64,000 bases of DNA, taken from Udeniomyces pyricola. Taxonomy: Eukaryota; Basidiomycota; Tremellomycetes; Cystofilobasidiales; Mrakiaceae. Made by a program: the position numbers and the translations under genes. This document shows positions 54,501 to 64,000 of the stretch, piece by piece. Position 1 is the first letter of the stretch, and the number at the start of each line of letters is the position of its first letter. Below the pieces are notes generated by a model. The model was not told the DNA's origin, searched no databases, and saw only the letters and a list, made by a program, of their open reading frames with translations. The stretch spans positions 407,142 to 471,141 of the forward strand of contig BCIK01000005.1 in NCBI GenBank assembly GCA_039545295.1, read 5' to 3'.

Positions 54501-57500
54501 CCAACCAGGATACGGCTATCTCGTATCTCACCAAGAGTCTCGAATACGGTGCGAACTTGTCTATTGCTTGCGTGTCGCATTCTCTGTTCTGATCCCGCGT
54601 CGGGAAATGCAGCTGACATCGTTCTCTTAACCTTTCTGCTCACTGCGTTCACGTGCCCTTCTTTCAGACGGCACGGATGCTCAGAGTTGGTACCTCCTCG
54701 GCCGAGCCTTCATGGCGGGCCAAAAGTACAACCGAGCCTACGAATCGTACCAACAAGCCGTCTACCGAGACGGTCGCAATCCGACGTTTTGGTGCTCCAT
54801 TGGCGTGCTCTACTACCAGATCAACCAATTCCGGGACGCCCTCGACGCGTACTCCCGCGCAATTCGTCTCAACCCATACATCTCGGAGGTCTGGTTCGAT
54901 CTCGGCTCGCTCTACGAATCGTGCAACAACCAGATCGACGACGCGATTGATGCGTACGGTCGCGCTCTCGATTTGGACCCCAACAACGCCATCATCAAGA
55001 ACCGGCTGACGCTACTCAAGAACCTTCAGATCAACGGTGGAACTCTTCCGCCACCACCCGTACCACACGACGTTCACCCAACGGCTTACGCCAGCTCCGG
55101 TCCTCCCAACCAGCTCGGTGGAGGTCCGCCCCCTCCCGTCAATGGAGGCCCGCTAAGCGGTGGTATGGCCGGAGGAGGCCCGCCCGGTGGACCTGGGGCT
55201 GCTATGATTGGCAGAAGGGGCTCGCCAGGCTTCCCGCCAAGTCAGCAGCAACCACTGAGCGGTGGCCCAGATCCGATTTCGTCCAACGGCTCAGCTCTAA
55301 CCTCCCAGCCAGGCAGTCATGGCTACGCCTCTCTTCACGCCCCTCCGTCGCGAGGACCCTCGCCGCCGGGCTATCACCGACCAGCGGCCGAAGACCCTCG
55401 CGGCCCATCGTTCCGCTCGGGTCACGCCAGTAACTCCATGGACGTTGACCGAACTCCTGGAGGTCCGCCCGTATCAGGCCACGCCCCTCCGTCTACCGCC
55501 TCGTCTGGCCCGTTTCGAGGAGGTGGACCGACTACTGGTAACGGTCGACATCTCTCGACATTTGACGGCCCTCGATCCGGTACCTCTGACACGCTTGGGT
55601 CCCCCCACGACTCGCCGCACACACGACCACGCGAGACGTACCCTCCCTCCAACACTGGAGGACCGTCGTCCTCGATGCAGGGGCCACAGCAGCAGCAGTC
55701 TCAACAGCAGCCCTCAACGTACACCAACCCTTATCCACCCTACATTCAGTCGTCCAACGTCGGTGTTCACCATCCTTACCCTGGCGAACGGGGTGCTCCC
55801 GATGATGGAGGGCGTAGTTACCTTCCACCGAACGGTTCGTCTGTCTCCAGCGAAGTCTCTGGCCGGGACCGACGAGGTTCCATTGGAAGCAGTCAGCAGT
55901 CGGCTGGGCGAGGTGGTCCGATGGGTGAGGAAGATCGTCGGTCTGAGCACAGCGGTCCAGACCCACGGCGAGGGGAGGACGATCCCATGGTGGGAGGCGG
56001 CGCTCCACCGGTCGTTACGGGAGCGACTAAGGAAAAGAAAAAGAAGGCGTCCAAGCCTCGTCACAGCGATGGCGCTATCAATGTCAGCTCGACAGCGAGC
56101 GATAAAGCTACGACGCCGAGGAGAGAGAGGAAGAACACGAGTGGAAGCACCACAAGTGGAACTGGTGGAGGTGGTGCCAGTGTGTCTGGCAAGAAGGACA
56201 AGGAGTCCAAGGACAAGGAGGGCAAGGAGGTCAAGGACGAGGAAAGGGACAAGGGCTCAAAGAACCTGGATTCTCGCCCCTCATTCAAAGTGACCATGCC
56301 GGCCAACAGTGGTCCGCCTCATCACTCTGCCCCTCCGCTCTACCCCTCGCCTCACGACCGATCACCCTCGAGCGCGTCGTACCCTTACCCTCCACAACAA
56401 CCGTCGAGCCAACCGGCGCCCCCTTCTCATGGACCTCTCTCATCGACAGCCACCTCGCATCTGCGCGCGACCGACGACAACTACGATGACGACGATGTGG
56501 GAGATGACGCTGGAGGGGCCGCTGATCTGTTGATGGGTCTCGCCGGCGGATTTGCCTTCAACCGACCCGCTGTCCCCGTTCCCTCAAACGTGCCGGTAGG
56601 GGCGAGCACGGCACCACCCTTATTCCCACCCCCATCCGCGGCGTCCTCTCTTCCTCCTCCTACAGTCTCGCATCACCTCACGCCTTCGCCAGTTCCCTCG
56701 TCCTCTGCGCCCTTTCCTCTCAGTCAACGACGTACCCTGTCGCCCGCTCCTTCCACCTCTGCCTCGGCGGCTCAGCGAGCGCCCTCGAATCCACCTCCTA
56801 CAGCGACTCCGGTCGCTTCGGCGTCCTCCACGGGTCCCTCGACTTCAAATCCACCTTCGTCTTCGATCGTTCCGTCTGCTCTCGACTCGCGCCCACTTTC
56901 GCCTCGACCCATAGTTCCTTCTCACCCCTCGCCACGTTCGCCTAACATGACTCTCCCCTCAGCTCCTGCATCGACAACCTTGTCTTCGTCGACGACGGTA
57001 CCCGCCACGATGACGTCTCCTATGTTCAGCCACAAGCGACCCCTCGAGGTCATGTCGACTGACGATCTTGATGCGTCCAAAAAGCCTCGCCTGTCTCCAG
57101 GTCCTGCCCATGGCGGAGGTGAGAATGGATCGTCGTCGATGCGAACCTCCACGCCTTCGCCTCCGTTTGCTCCTCCTCCCCGCCCTGCGTCAACTTCTTC
57201 GACCCACGAGCAACACCCAACGTCGACTCGAGGCACGTCTATTCCACCAAATTCGTCTCGATATCATACCACTTCGCAACAGCACGATTCAACGCAACTC
57301 ATGTCGGGCTACACGACGCTTGCGGCGACGGAGAACGGTACGGCTAAGGCATCAACACCGGTTCCGTCTGTCGCTCCACCTTCCCACGAAAGTTTCGCCG
57401 CTGCGAAGAATGAGGCAACGACTACGACGCCCTTGGACGCGACGGCGGTCGATCAGAAATTGATGACGGAAGAAGGTAGACGGGTTGAGATGGAGAATGG

Positions 57501-57645
57501 CAAGTGGACCAGGGGGGGACCTCAAGGTGGGGACGTTGGCGAGGGTGGGAATGGTGACGTGAATGGCGGTGAAAAGTCGACGACGGCGGAGGATGTGAAG
57601 CGTGAGGAAGGAGAGGTGGAGGTGGAGGGCGAGATGAAAGAGTGA
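51562..57645 (+). CDS. SSN6: Ssn6/Cyc8 TPR subunit of the Tup1-Cyc8 corepressor
   Basis: Adaptor of the general transcriptional corepressor: TPRs bind Tup1 and sequence-specific repressors in the nucleus. Exons 51562-52252, 53125-53261, 53418-53484, 53605-53687, 53783-53882, 53972-54051, 54168-54260, 54392-54548 and 54668-57645 give 1461 residues in continuous frame. The first 230 residues are Gln/His/Pro/Ser-rich. About ten TPRs follow, e.g. ALSSYEHALRHNPLSVSALT, ALGHCYLMMDDLQKAYTAYQ, LWYGIGILYDRYGSLEHAEE, IYFRLGIIYKQQHKYPSSLD, VDIWFQIGHVHESEKEYVLA, AQSWYLLGRAFMAGQKYNRA, FWCSIGVLYYQINQFRDALD and WFDLGSLYESCNNQIDDAID. A Pro/Gly/Ser-rich tail with Lys/Glu patches ends in acidic sequence. Introns cut the TPR region into small modules; intron 1 is unusually long (872 nt). 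Confidence 0.96.
52562..52582. repeat. CCAG tetranucleotide run in SSN6 intron 1
   Basis: About five perfect tandem units within the 872-nt intron. Confidence 0.85.
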
Positions 57646-58433
57646 TCGTCCATTGACGATCATGATTTGCGTCAATGAACCAGTGGAAGTAGTTTGACGT
57701 GGATGGTCGATGAAACCAACCAAAAAAAAACGTTTGCTTTGCTTTCTAACGCGTACCGTTCTACTTTGAACATTCTTTGTCCTCTTTTCCCTTGTTTCCT
57801 CGCTCTCTTCTGCTTTTTTTTTTTCCTCTCTTTGAATATTATCTCTTCGTCCAGTATTGTTTCTTTGTCCTATCATCAGCTCATCCCTGGCCTGGCCTTC
57901 CTCCCTCCGCACCCGCACACGCTCCCTTCCAATCCTTCCCGGCCTCGACTCTTTCGGCTCTGACCCCTAGTCCAGCTTCTCCAACGCTATAAACGTACTA
58001 GTTCCTTGGTATATATCCTAGTTTTTTCTTCTCTTCTCAATCTTCGTAATCTTCCATCCAAAACTTGTCAGATCCCTATTAGTGCGTTTCCCCTGTCTTT
58101 TCATCTTCTTCCTTTTTTTGTGACTTTTTGATATCTCTCTCGTTGTTTCTTCATCATCATCTCGTTTGTATAATTCCTTTGCGTAGTCTATCCAAGATGC
58201 ATGCGCTATACAACCTGAGGTTGAGTAGTACTTGTTGAAAAATCAACAACCGAAAGTTTGACACGGGCGCGGCCGGGTTAATTCGACCCGCCTGATTGCG
58301 ACGCTTCGGAGCAGGGCGAAAGATGCGATTCAACAAACCATCTTACAGCTAACGTCCAACGATCCGACGACCACCCGTCAGCGTCCTTCATTCTCCTTCC
58401 CATTCACTTCAGTGTCCGCTCTCGCTGTTGCAT
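57646..58433. other. intergenic region between SSN6 and the coiled-coil orphan
   Basis: T/C-rich 3' flank of SSN6 up to about 58160, followed by about 250 nt of less biased sequence that probably holds the next promoter. No gene seen. Confidence 0.55.
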
Positions 58434-60001
58434 ATGTCTCAACCACAGCAACAACAGCAACCTCCTCCACCTCCAACAACACCTCATCAACTGCTTCCTT
58501 TCGCCATCACGCCCTCCGCCCCCAGTCCCAACCTTCCATCCACCATCGCTTCGTCGTCTACTTTCCATCTGGTCCATCCCTCTTCTCGGGCCGGGGGCAC
58601 TGGAATAACAGGGTCGAGTTCGAATCCTGCTATGGCAACGACGATGACGACAGGGATAGACGATCAGACGATGACGATACCGATACCGATGTCGACGATG
58701 CCGGTGGGTGGGGGTGTGGGAACGGGTGGGTTACCCGTCGAAGTTGAAAGGTAAGGTTGAACGATTAACCCCCTTCGTTCCCTCTCGTCCCTCAATCTAC
58801 CAAAGGTCTTAGAGGAAAAGAGAAAGAAAAAAATGGAGAGTCTCACCTGTCGACGGAACTGATGATGTTTTGGTTATCTGTCTCTTCCGTGCGACGATCG
58901 CTCGCTGGAAATGTTTTTGTGCGTTTGGCCTGGCATGGATTGCATATCACGTCAGACACTTGGACGCCTTGTTGAAAGAGCAATTGACGGCTCTGGAGAC
59001 GATTGGAGCGAGGTATTTTGATGAGATGTATGTACTTTGTTCTATTTTGTTCTAGGTACAGGAAGGGGGAAGGGGCATCTGTCTTTGAGAGTTGGAGGTG
59101 AAAGAGGATGAATGAATTGACGGGGTCGGCCGGGTCGCTTGGATGCAAGGTGTTCCCAACGTTCAAGCCCTTCTACATGCACAAGGATCATAGAGAATGC
59201 CCAATGGAACAAAGAGAGAATGTCCAGGACTGATGTGTCATTTTTCTTTTGAAATTTATTTGTTTCTTGTTTTTTCTTTTTCTTTCCGATTCGATTCTGG
59301 CTCGTTTCGCAACTAGGGATGCTGCGTTGGGTGTCTCTCCGAACGCGCTATCAGGTTCGGTGCTAGGTGGGGCGACGAGAAGAGGAGGTATGTCTCTTTC
59401 CTCTCTTCTTCTGCGTTTCTTCTTCTTCTATGAGCTCACAGCTATCGTGGGAGAAACATAGTAGTGGGATGACGAAAGGAAGGGAACGATGAACGGGGCG
59501 GACTGAAAGGCGTCATATGGATGAATAAGAAATTGTTTCACTGATTGTCGTTTCTTTGTATCTGTGATCTGTCGCCCATTCTTTCGATCTTCATATGCTT
59601 TGTGCATCATACACTTCACTCTTTGGTCACTCGAACTTGACGTGCCTGAACCTCCCTTCACCTCCCACCTTTGGCGTTTACCCTATCCCGTATTCTACGC
59701 CTTTCCTTGTTCATCAGACCTTCTCCAAAGTCTTCAGTCACAGCTCGACCAGCTGACTCGTTCTCTTCTCACATCGGGCCTCGGCTCCCTCCCCATCTCG
59801 ACGCCAAGCCCATCAGATGCTATGTCGATGGATCCGACCCCATCGGCAGCAGCAGCAACTGGAGGAGACCTGGTTTCCAGCCTTCCAGACACGATGGACG
59901 CGTTTTGTGAGAGCCTTCAGGAGGGGTTGAGGGAGAATTTTGGGAAGCGACAGAGCGTGAGAGAAGTCGGAGCGGTCGTCGAAGGGATCTTGAAGTCGTA
60001 A
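58434..60001 (+). CDS. coiled-coil protein of unknown function
   Basis: Exons 58434-58750, 58956-59027, 59317-59387 and 59718-60001 give 247 residues, all junctions in frame. The N-terminal third is Gln/Pro/Ser/Met-rich and disordered (MSQPQQQQQPPPPPTTP). Junction 1 creates VEVERHLDALLKEQLTALET, continuing as a helix IGARYFDEM with a coiled-coil-like pattern. After a Gly/Ser-rich link comes a second helix, DLLQSLQSQLDQLTRSLLTS, then SSLPDTMDAFCESLQEGLRE and a short charged end. The two helices and small size recall small Mediator subunits or similar scaffold proteins, but I cannot place it. Consistent phases over four exons argue that it is real. Confidence 0.6.
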
Positions 60002-60450
60002 GCAAGGGTTGTAGTGCCAGAAAAGAAAAACCATATGGAGGGGGACTGGAGGTCAAAAAAGCCATGAGTTCGGTCAGTCACGTCCTTATATATTCACGTG
60101 CATGTCATTCCGACTTGAGTTGGTTGAATTTGATCATCAACGCCATGCAATTAGCTCCCAAGGCCGACGTGTTCGTGAGACTACACATACCCATGCGCAA
60201 GCTGGAACAAACGTAAGCGGACCTGTGCACGACGGTGCGAGAAAAGACAGCATATATATACACATACATACGTACAGGGTAGCAGAACAGAGGCTGAGAG
60301 TAACGAGGAGCCGAGATGACGTCAGATCGATGTGAGAGAAGAGGGATGGCTAGTAAGGACGACCGACAATCAAAATCGGCTCATCAGCCGGCCAGCCACC
60401 CGTCCAACCACCACGTACCATCATCATCCCCCATCACTCACTCATCCACC
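60002..60450. promoter_or_regulatory. upstream region of the DUF1769 gene
   Basis: About 450 nt. It holds a TATA-like stretch (agcatatatatacacatac near 60250). In-frame ATGs at 60316 and 60346 exist upstream of the chosen start but encode no conserved sequence. Confidence 0.45.
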
Positions 60451-62255
60451 ATGCCCAAGCTTCGTATCTCTGCCCGATCAACTCCTAACTCGACGCCGGC
60501 AATTATGTCCCCGAATTCGGCTCAGCCGACGCGCGTCGAGTCCGAGCTGTTCGAAGGCGACATCCTCGTTCGGATCAAGGACTTTCGCGGCGAGTCTGGC
60601 GACGGCATCGAGCGGCCCATGCCGGAGGGAGAGGAACCTTACTTCCAAGGGGATAGGCAAGGGAAGACGTGGAGTATTTGTGTGAGAGGAAGATGGAAAG
60701 AGGAGATTGATGGTAGGTTCGAGTGCCCTTTGACTAATTCCTATGTGGGCTTTCATTGTAATACTGATCCGGTTGTGCCATGTGTATGGGGAGACGCATC
60801 ATGTGGCCGTCTATCAAGTCCTAGCATGTGAATGATGATAGACAGCGCGTTAATTGCTTTCTTTCGGCTGCCTTCACTCTGCTTGACCCACACACACACA
60901 AAAAAAAACACCGAACCAACAGCCGACGACCTCGTCTTTGGCAACACGTTCGATCAACCGATCCGGGACCATCTCCCTTGGGGGACGTCGCTCGCCCTCA
61001 AGTTCGTTCACCTCGTCGATCCCCAGATGGAGTCGGACGTGTATGCGGATAAACCTTGGGCTTTGTGCGTCCTCGTCTCAGTTTGGTTCTCATTAGACTT
61101 CCTCTCGTCCTTCCTAAAAGATCAAGACAAAGGTGGAAGACAAGATTGGATGAGAGATAGTCCGAGATAAGAAGGACTGACCCATTCTACTTCTAATTGC
61201 CCCCTCATTTGATCGGCTCAACATCTATAGATCACCACTTCTTTCGACCACCCCTGTTCTGACTCTCTCTAAGACTCCGAGCTCGGGCACGCTCCCACCT
61301 TGGACCTCCGAATCGCTTGCCCCGCAGTCCGAATCCTCCCTTGAGAGGATCCGCGCTCTCGTTCGAAAGCAGACTGACGATGACGCAGACGGGAAGAGTG
61401 GCTTGCCTGGGAAAGACCAGGAGGAGTGGGATTCTGGCAAGAGGAAGACTTGGGTCGGCGTGAAGGAAAATAGAAAGAAGATTGTTTTGGGAGGGGACGT
61501 AAGTGCAAGATCAGGTCTTTTTTTTTCGTTCTCTCTTCGTGCCTTGGTTCATTGTTCTCTCTGCTTTGCTTGAATGTCGACTGGGGTGATTCATCTGTCG
61601 AAGCACGAAAGAAATGCTCACTTTCGTCTCAATACATCGGTTAACCCCATTTCCTCGTCCGGGTCTCTCGTCATTCCACTATTCGACCGGCATTCCGTTC
61701 CCATCTACCCAACGTTCATCAACGTTCTCTCCCTCTCTCCTTCCTTCTCTTTGTCCCTTCGCTCATGGTCGTAGGATATCGTTGGGATCGATTTTGTACA
61801 GGGGTACCTTGACTTTTCAGATCTCTCTGTCACGCTGCCTGCCGTCAACTTTCATGTTCAACTCCTCAAGTACTGGGACGGTCAACCGGTATGTCTTCAT
61901 CATTCCCATTGTTCTTTGAGGTGGAAGCCGGGCAGGGGGTGGAGGGTGGGGAGGGGGAGGGGAATGTCAGCGGATTGGATATTGTGAGGTTGGATTGGTT
62001 TTGGGGGAGTCGAAAGTGGAAGTTAGGGTCGCATCAGAATGAGACATCGGTCATGTGTGGGTCGTTATGGAGAGATGAGAACGAGGATTGTCGAGGTCCT
62101 CATGGGCCCTCGTAGTGGGAGCTGGTCGGATTACCAAGACGAAGAAGAATGCACAGAAACAGAGAAGACAAGATGATCAAGGCATCGTTTATGCATGCAT
62201 CTAACTGACACTTTTTGATTGAATGTCCATACGTCTTCTCTACCTCTTTCTCTTG

Positions 62256-62312
<57 letters not shown>

Positions 62313-62547
62313 CTTCGCGTACCAGGTGACGTTCGTTTGCCGGAACCGGTCAGGCACGAAGCAATTCTTTGCCGTCTCATTCGAGATTGCTGCTCTCGAG
62401 GCCGGTGAGGAGTCCGGAACGGGCGCGAACCCTGCTCCGACGGTAACAACCTCGACGACGTCAAAGGAAGCGGTTGAGGAAGGAGAAACGAAAAAGGCCG
62501 AAAAGGAAAGGGTGGAGGAGGAACAAGAGGAGCTAGATATCGATTGA
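60451..62547 (+). CDS. DUF1769 family protein
   Basis: Conserved fungal protein of unknown biochemical role. Exons 60451-60712, 60923-61064, 61231-61498, 61775-61888 and 62326-62547 give 335 residues in continuous frame. Family landmarks in order: MPKLRISARST, ELFEGDILVRIKDFRG, YFQGDRQGKTWSICVRGRWK, ADDLVFGNTFDQPIRDHLPW, GTSLALKFVHLVDPQMESDV, YADKPWALSPLLSTTPVL, DIVGIDFVQGYLDFSDLSVT, LPAVNFHVQLLKYWDGQPVT, FVCRNRSGTKQFFAVSFEI. The C-terminal 60 residues are acidic and low complexity. Start 60451 was chosen because homology begins directly there. The last intron (61889-62325) is long and ends in a GT run plus about 42 T's before the acceptor. Confidence 0.87.
62271..62312 (+). repeat. poly-T tract before the last acceptor of the DUF1769 gene
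   Basis: About 42 consecutive T's preceded by a short GT run, ending 13 nt before the acceptor AG at 62324-62325. It acts as an extreme pyrimidine tract. Confidence 0.9.
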
Positions 62548-63255
62548 AACAATAGCCGTCGCAGATCGATTTGTTTCTCCGATTTTTTATTTTTTTTTCC
62601 CATCGGTGGTGGTGCTTAGATCGGTCCGATTGGTAAAACCATAGTAACTGCAATGGCTGAATGACTAAATCTCACATCGTATCCTTGGTTTCTCTATGTT
62701 ACATGATGTGTGGATACGAGTGACTTGGGAGTTGAATGAATATTCAGAAAGGATTATGCGACATGGTAAAAAGAAGAGAACGAAGCACACAGAGAGAGAG
62801 AAAAAAGGCCAGCGCGCAAAGCACCCCGAATCAAATGAAAGGAAAGAAGAAGGAAAGATAGAGACTCGAACCATGCTGAATCATACGTCCCTGCAGGAAA
62901 CGGGAACGATGATCCACATGCATGAGAAGAAGAGGAAGGGGGATTGTGATATATAACCCATTCGACGGACAAGAAAAGCCCTCGAACGAGAAGGAAAAGA
63001 AAATTTACATGTAAAGAGGGGTAGTACGATGAGGGCTATGCGTTGGAATCGAAGTGAAGCAATCAAACAGCGAAAGAGAGGACCACAGGGAGAGAAGAGG
63101 AGGACAAGAAGAGAAAAGAAAAAGCCGGAGACTAGAAGGGGAGAGAGCAAGGAGGTATGAGACGAGCCCGGGCGCGAAAGAGAGAAAGAAAGAACGAAGA
63201 GGGCATACAACCGACCCGGGAATTGTCGAGCTTTTGTTGGTGGTGATGAATGGGT
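62548..63255. other. convergent 3' flanks of the DUF1769 gene and the sulfate permease
   Basis: About 700 nt. Its right half is G/A-rich on the + strand, consistent with a C/T-rich 3' flank of the minus-strand gene. No gene seen. Confidence 0.6.
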
Positions 63256-64000
63256 TTAATGTCCCGCGGTGAAAGAAGGGGGTTTAAAAGAGGGAGGAGG
63301 TAGTTTGGCTTCGGCCGCTGCCGCTCGAACGGCCGATTCGATATCAAAGTGGAAGAATGGCGTCTTGAGACTGACGAGCGGCTCAAAGACGCTGGCCGAG
63401 GACGACGAGACCCGACCTCCGTCGTGCTTCTCATCACCCGAGAACTTGTCGTCAATGTCAGACTGACTGCCATGGTGATCCTGACCGGTTTCGGCGAGGT
63501 GAATTTCGAGCCCGTCGCCGTTCCTCGCCCATTGAGCGCGTTCCTGCTCCCGAGCGTCGGCCCGAAGCTCTTCCGGGGATTTCTGGACAGAGTAGATGTT
63601 ACGTGGGTCTTGGGGAACGACAGAAGCGACATCGACGGGGAGAGCGAGCTTGCGATCTGAGGTTCCGAAACCACCGCTGATGAGAGCACGTTGGACCCAA
63701 GGAGAGATCACGCCAGAAAAGTGGAAGGAGACGGGTGCATCGGCCCAACGCTCAATCTCTTTACGCGTGTCGACGAGGTTCTGGACACCGGTCTGTAGAG
63801 AAAACGATGGAGAAGAAACGGAGAGGACAAGAAAAGACATCAGTCAGAGACCAAGCAAGTTGGCATACTCGACAACATCGTCGTCCGCATACGAGAGAAA
63901 GGGCTTACAGTATCAATGTTGGCGATAGCTTGGCAATCCAAGACAATGGCTCGAACGATGACCTTTTTCTCTCCATGGTGAGTTGTGTCGACATCGATTT
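63256..64000 (-). CDS. SulP-type sulfate permease, C-terminal STAS part (5' end outside window)
   Basis: Plasma-membrane sulfate transporter of the SLC26/SulP family; only the cytosolic C-terminus is in the window. Exons (complement) 63909-64000 (continuing off the edge) and 63256-63792. STAS-domain landmarks: KKVIVRAIVLDCQAIANIDT, spliced to TGVQNLVDTRKEIERWADAP, then VSFHFSGVISPWVQRALISG and GFG, the pattern of fungal sulfate permeases of the Sul1/Sul2/Cys14 type. The rest is a tail with acidic/His patches (GQDHHGSQSDIDDKFSGDEK) ending in a phenylalanine-rich cluster (FEPLVSLKTPFFHFDIESAV) and a Pro/Lys end. The membrane domain lies to the right of the window. Confidence 0.88.

Noticed and set aside
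58600..58640. tRNA-like T-arm sequence (gagttcgaatcctgc)
   Set aside because: No matching acceptor stem, D-arm or anticodon arm around it, and it lies inside a coding exon with a continuous frame.
1..64000. Transposons, secondary-metabolite or defence gene clusters
   Set aside because: No reverse transcriptase, transposase, terminal repeats, NRPS/PKS, NLR-like or toxin-like sequence was seen; the genes are unrelated conserved fungal genes plus a few orphans.

Overview
The window is about 64 kb of fungal nuclear DNA, almost certainly from a basidiomycete. Genes are closely packed on both strands. Most are split by many short spliceosomal introns (about 50-200 nt, mostly GT-AG). Coding exons are GC-rich, and introns and 3' flanks are rich in T/C or homopolymers. 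The gene content is conserved fungal housekeeping and regulation: Rim15-type kinase, velvet protein, Ssn6/Cyc8, Get2 and Ehd3. Genus cannot be assigned from sequence alone. I see no rRNA, convincing tRNA, transposon or CRISPR array. Gene models were joined by hand from splice sites and checked for frame where possible; 5' starts and a few splice borders (named in the entries) are less certain.

Layout, left to right: 3' part of a Rim15/Cek1-type AGC kinase with a C-terminal receiver domain (+); methionine aminopeptidase 1 (-); a small basic orphan (+); RNA polymerase III subunit Rpc31 (+), followed by a heptamer tandem repeat; Ehd3-type hydroxyisobutyryl-CoA hydrolase/mS47 (-); a CA repeat and a very long poly-C block; Get2-like tail-anchored protein receptor subunit (-); uroporphyrinogen-III synthase (+); mitochondrial-type phosphatidylserine decarboxylase (+); Rad1/Rec1 9-1-1 clamp subunit (-); a serine-rich orphan (+); an EFM7-type methyltransferase (-); a small protein with an N-terminal Cys pair and a dileucine motif (+); a disordered protein with a C-terminal membrane hairpin and a strong Atg8-binding-like motif (+); a VelB-type velvet protein (+); a TBC Rab-GAP with a long disordered tail (-); a DnaJC28-like mitochondrial protein (+); the Ssn6/Cyc8 TPR corepressor (+); a coiled-coil orphan (+); a DUF1769 protein (+); and the 3' part of a SulP/STAS sulfate permease (-).

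The genes are not a pathway cluster. Rim15, velvet and Ssn6 are regulators of nutrient response and development. Get2, Psd1, the hairpin protein, the TBC protein and the small Cys-pair protein all point to membrane biology, but their proximity is probably chance. No mobile or horizontally acquired cassette was found. The best candidate for something undescribed is the hairpin protein at 35517-37157, which has the architecture of an organelle-phagy receptor. Other oddities are the extreme C/G homopolymers (including a G-rich 3' flank on GET2 and a G40 tract inside a RAD1 intron), a decamer tandem repeat in a divergent promoter, and two gene-free stretches of about 1.9 kb.
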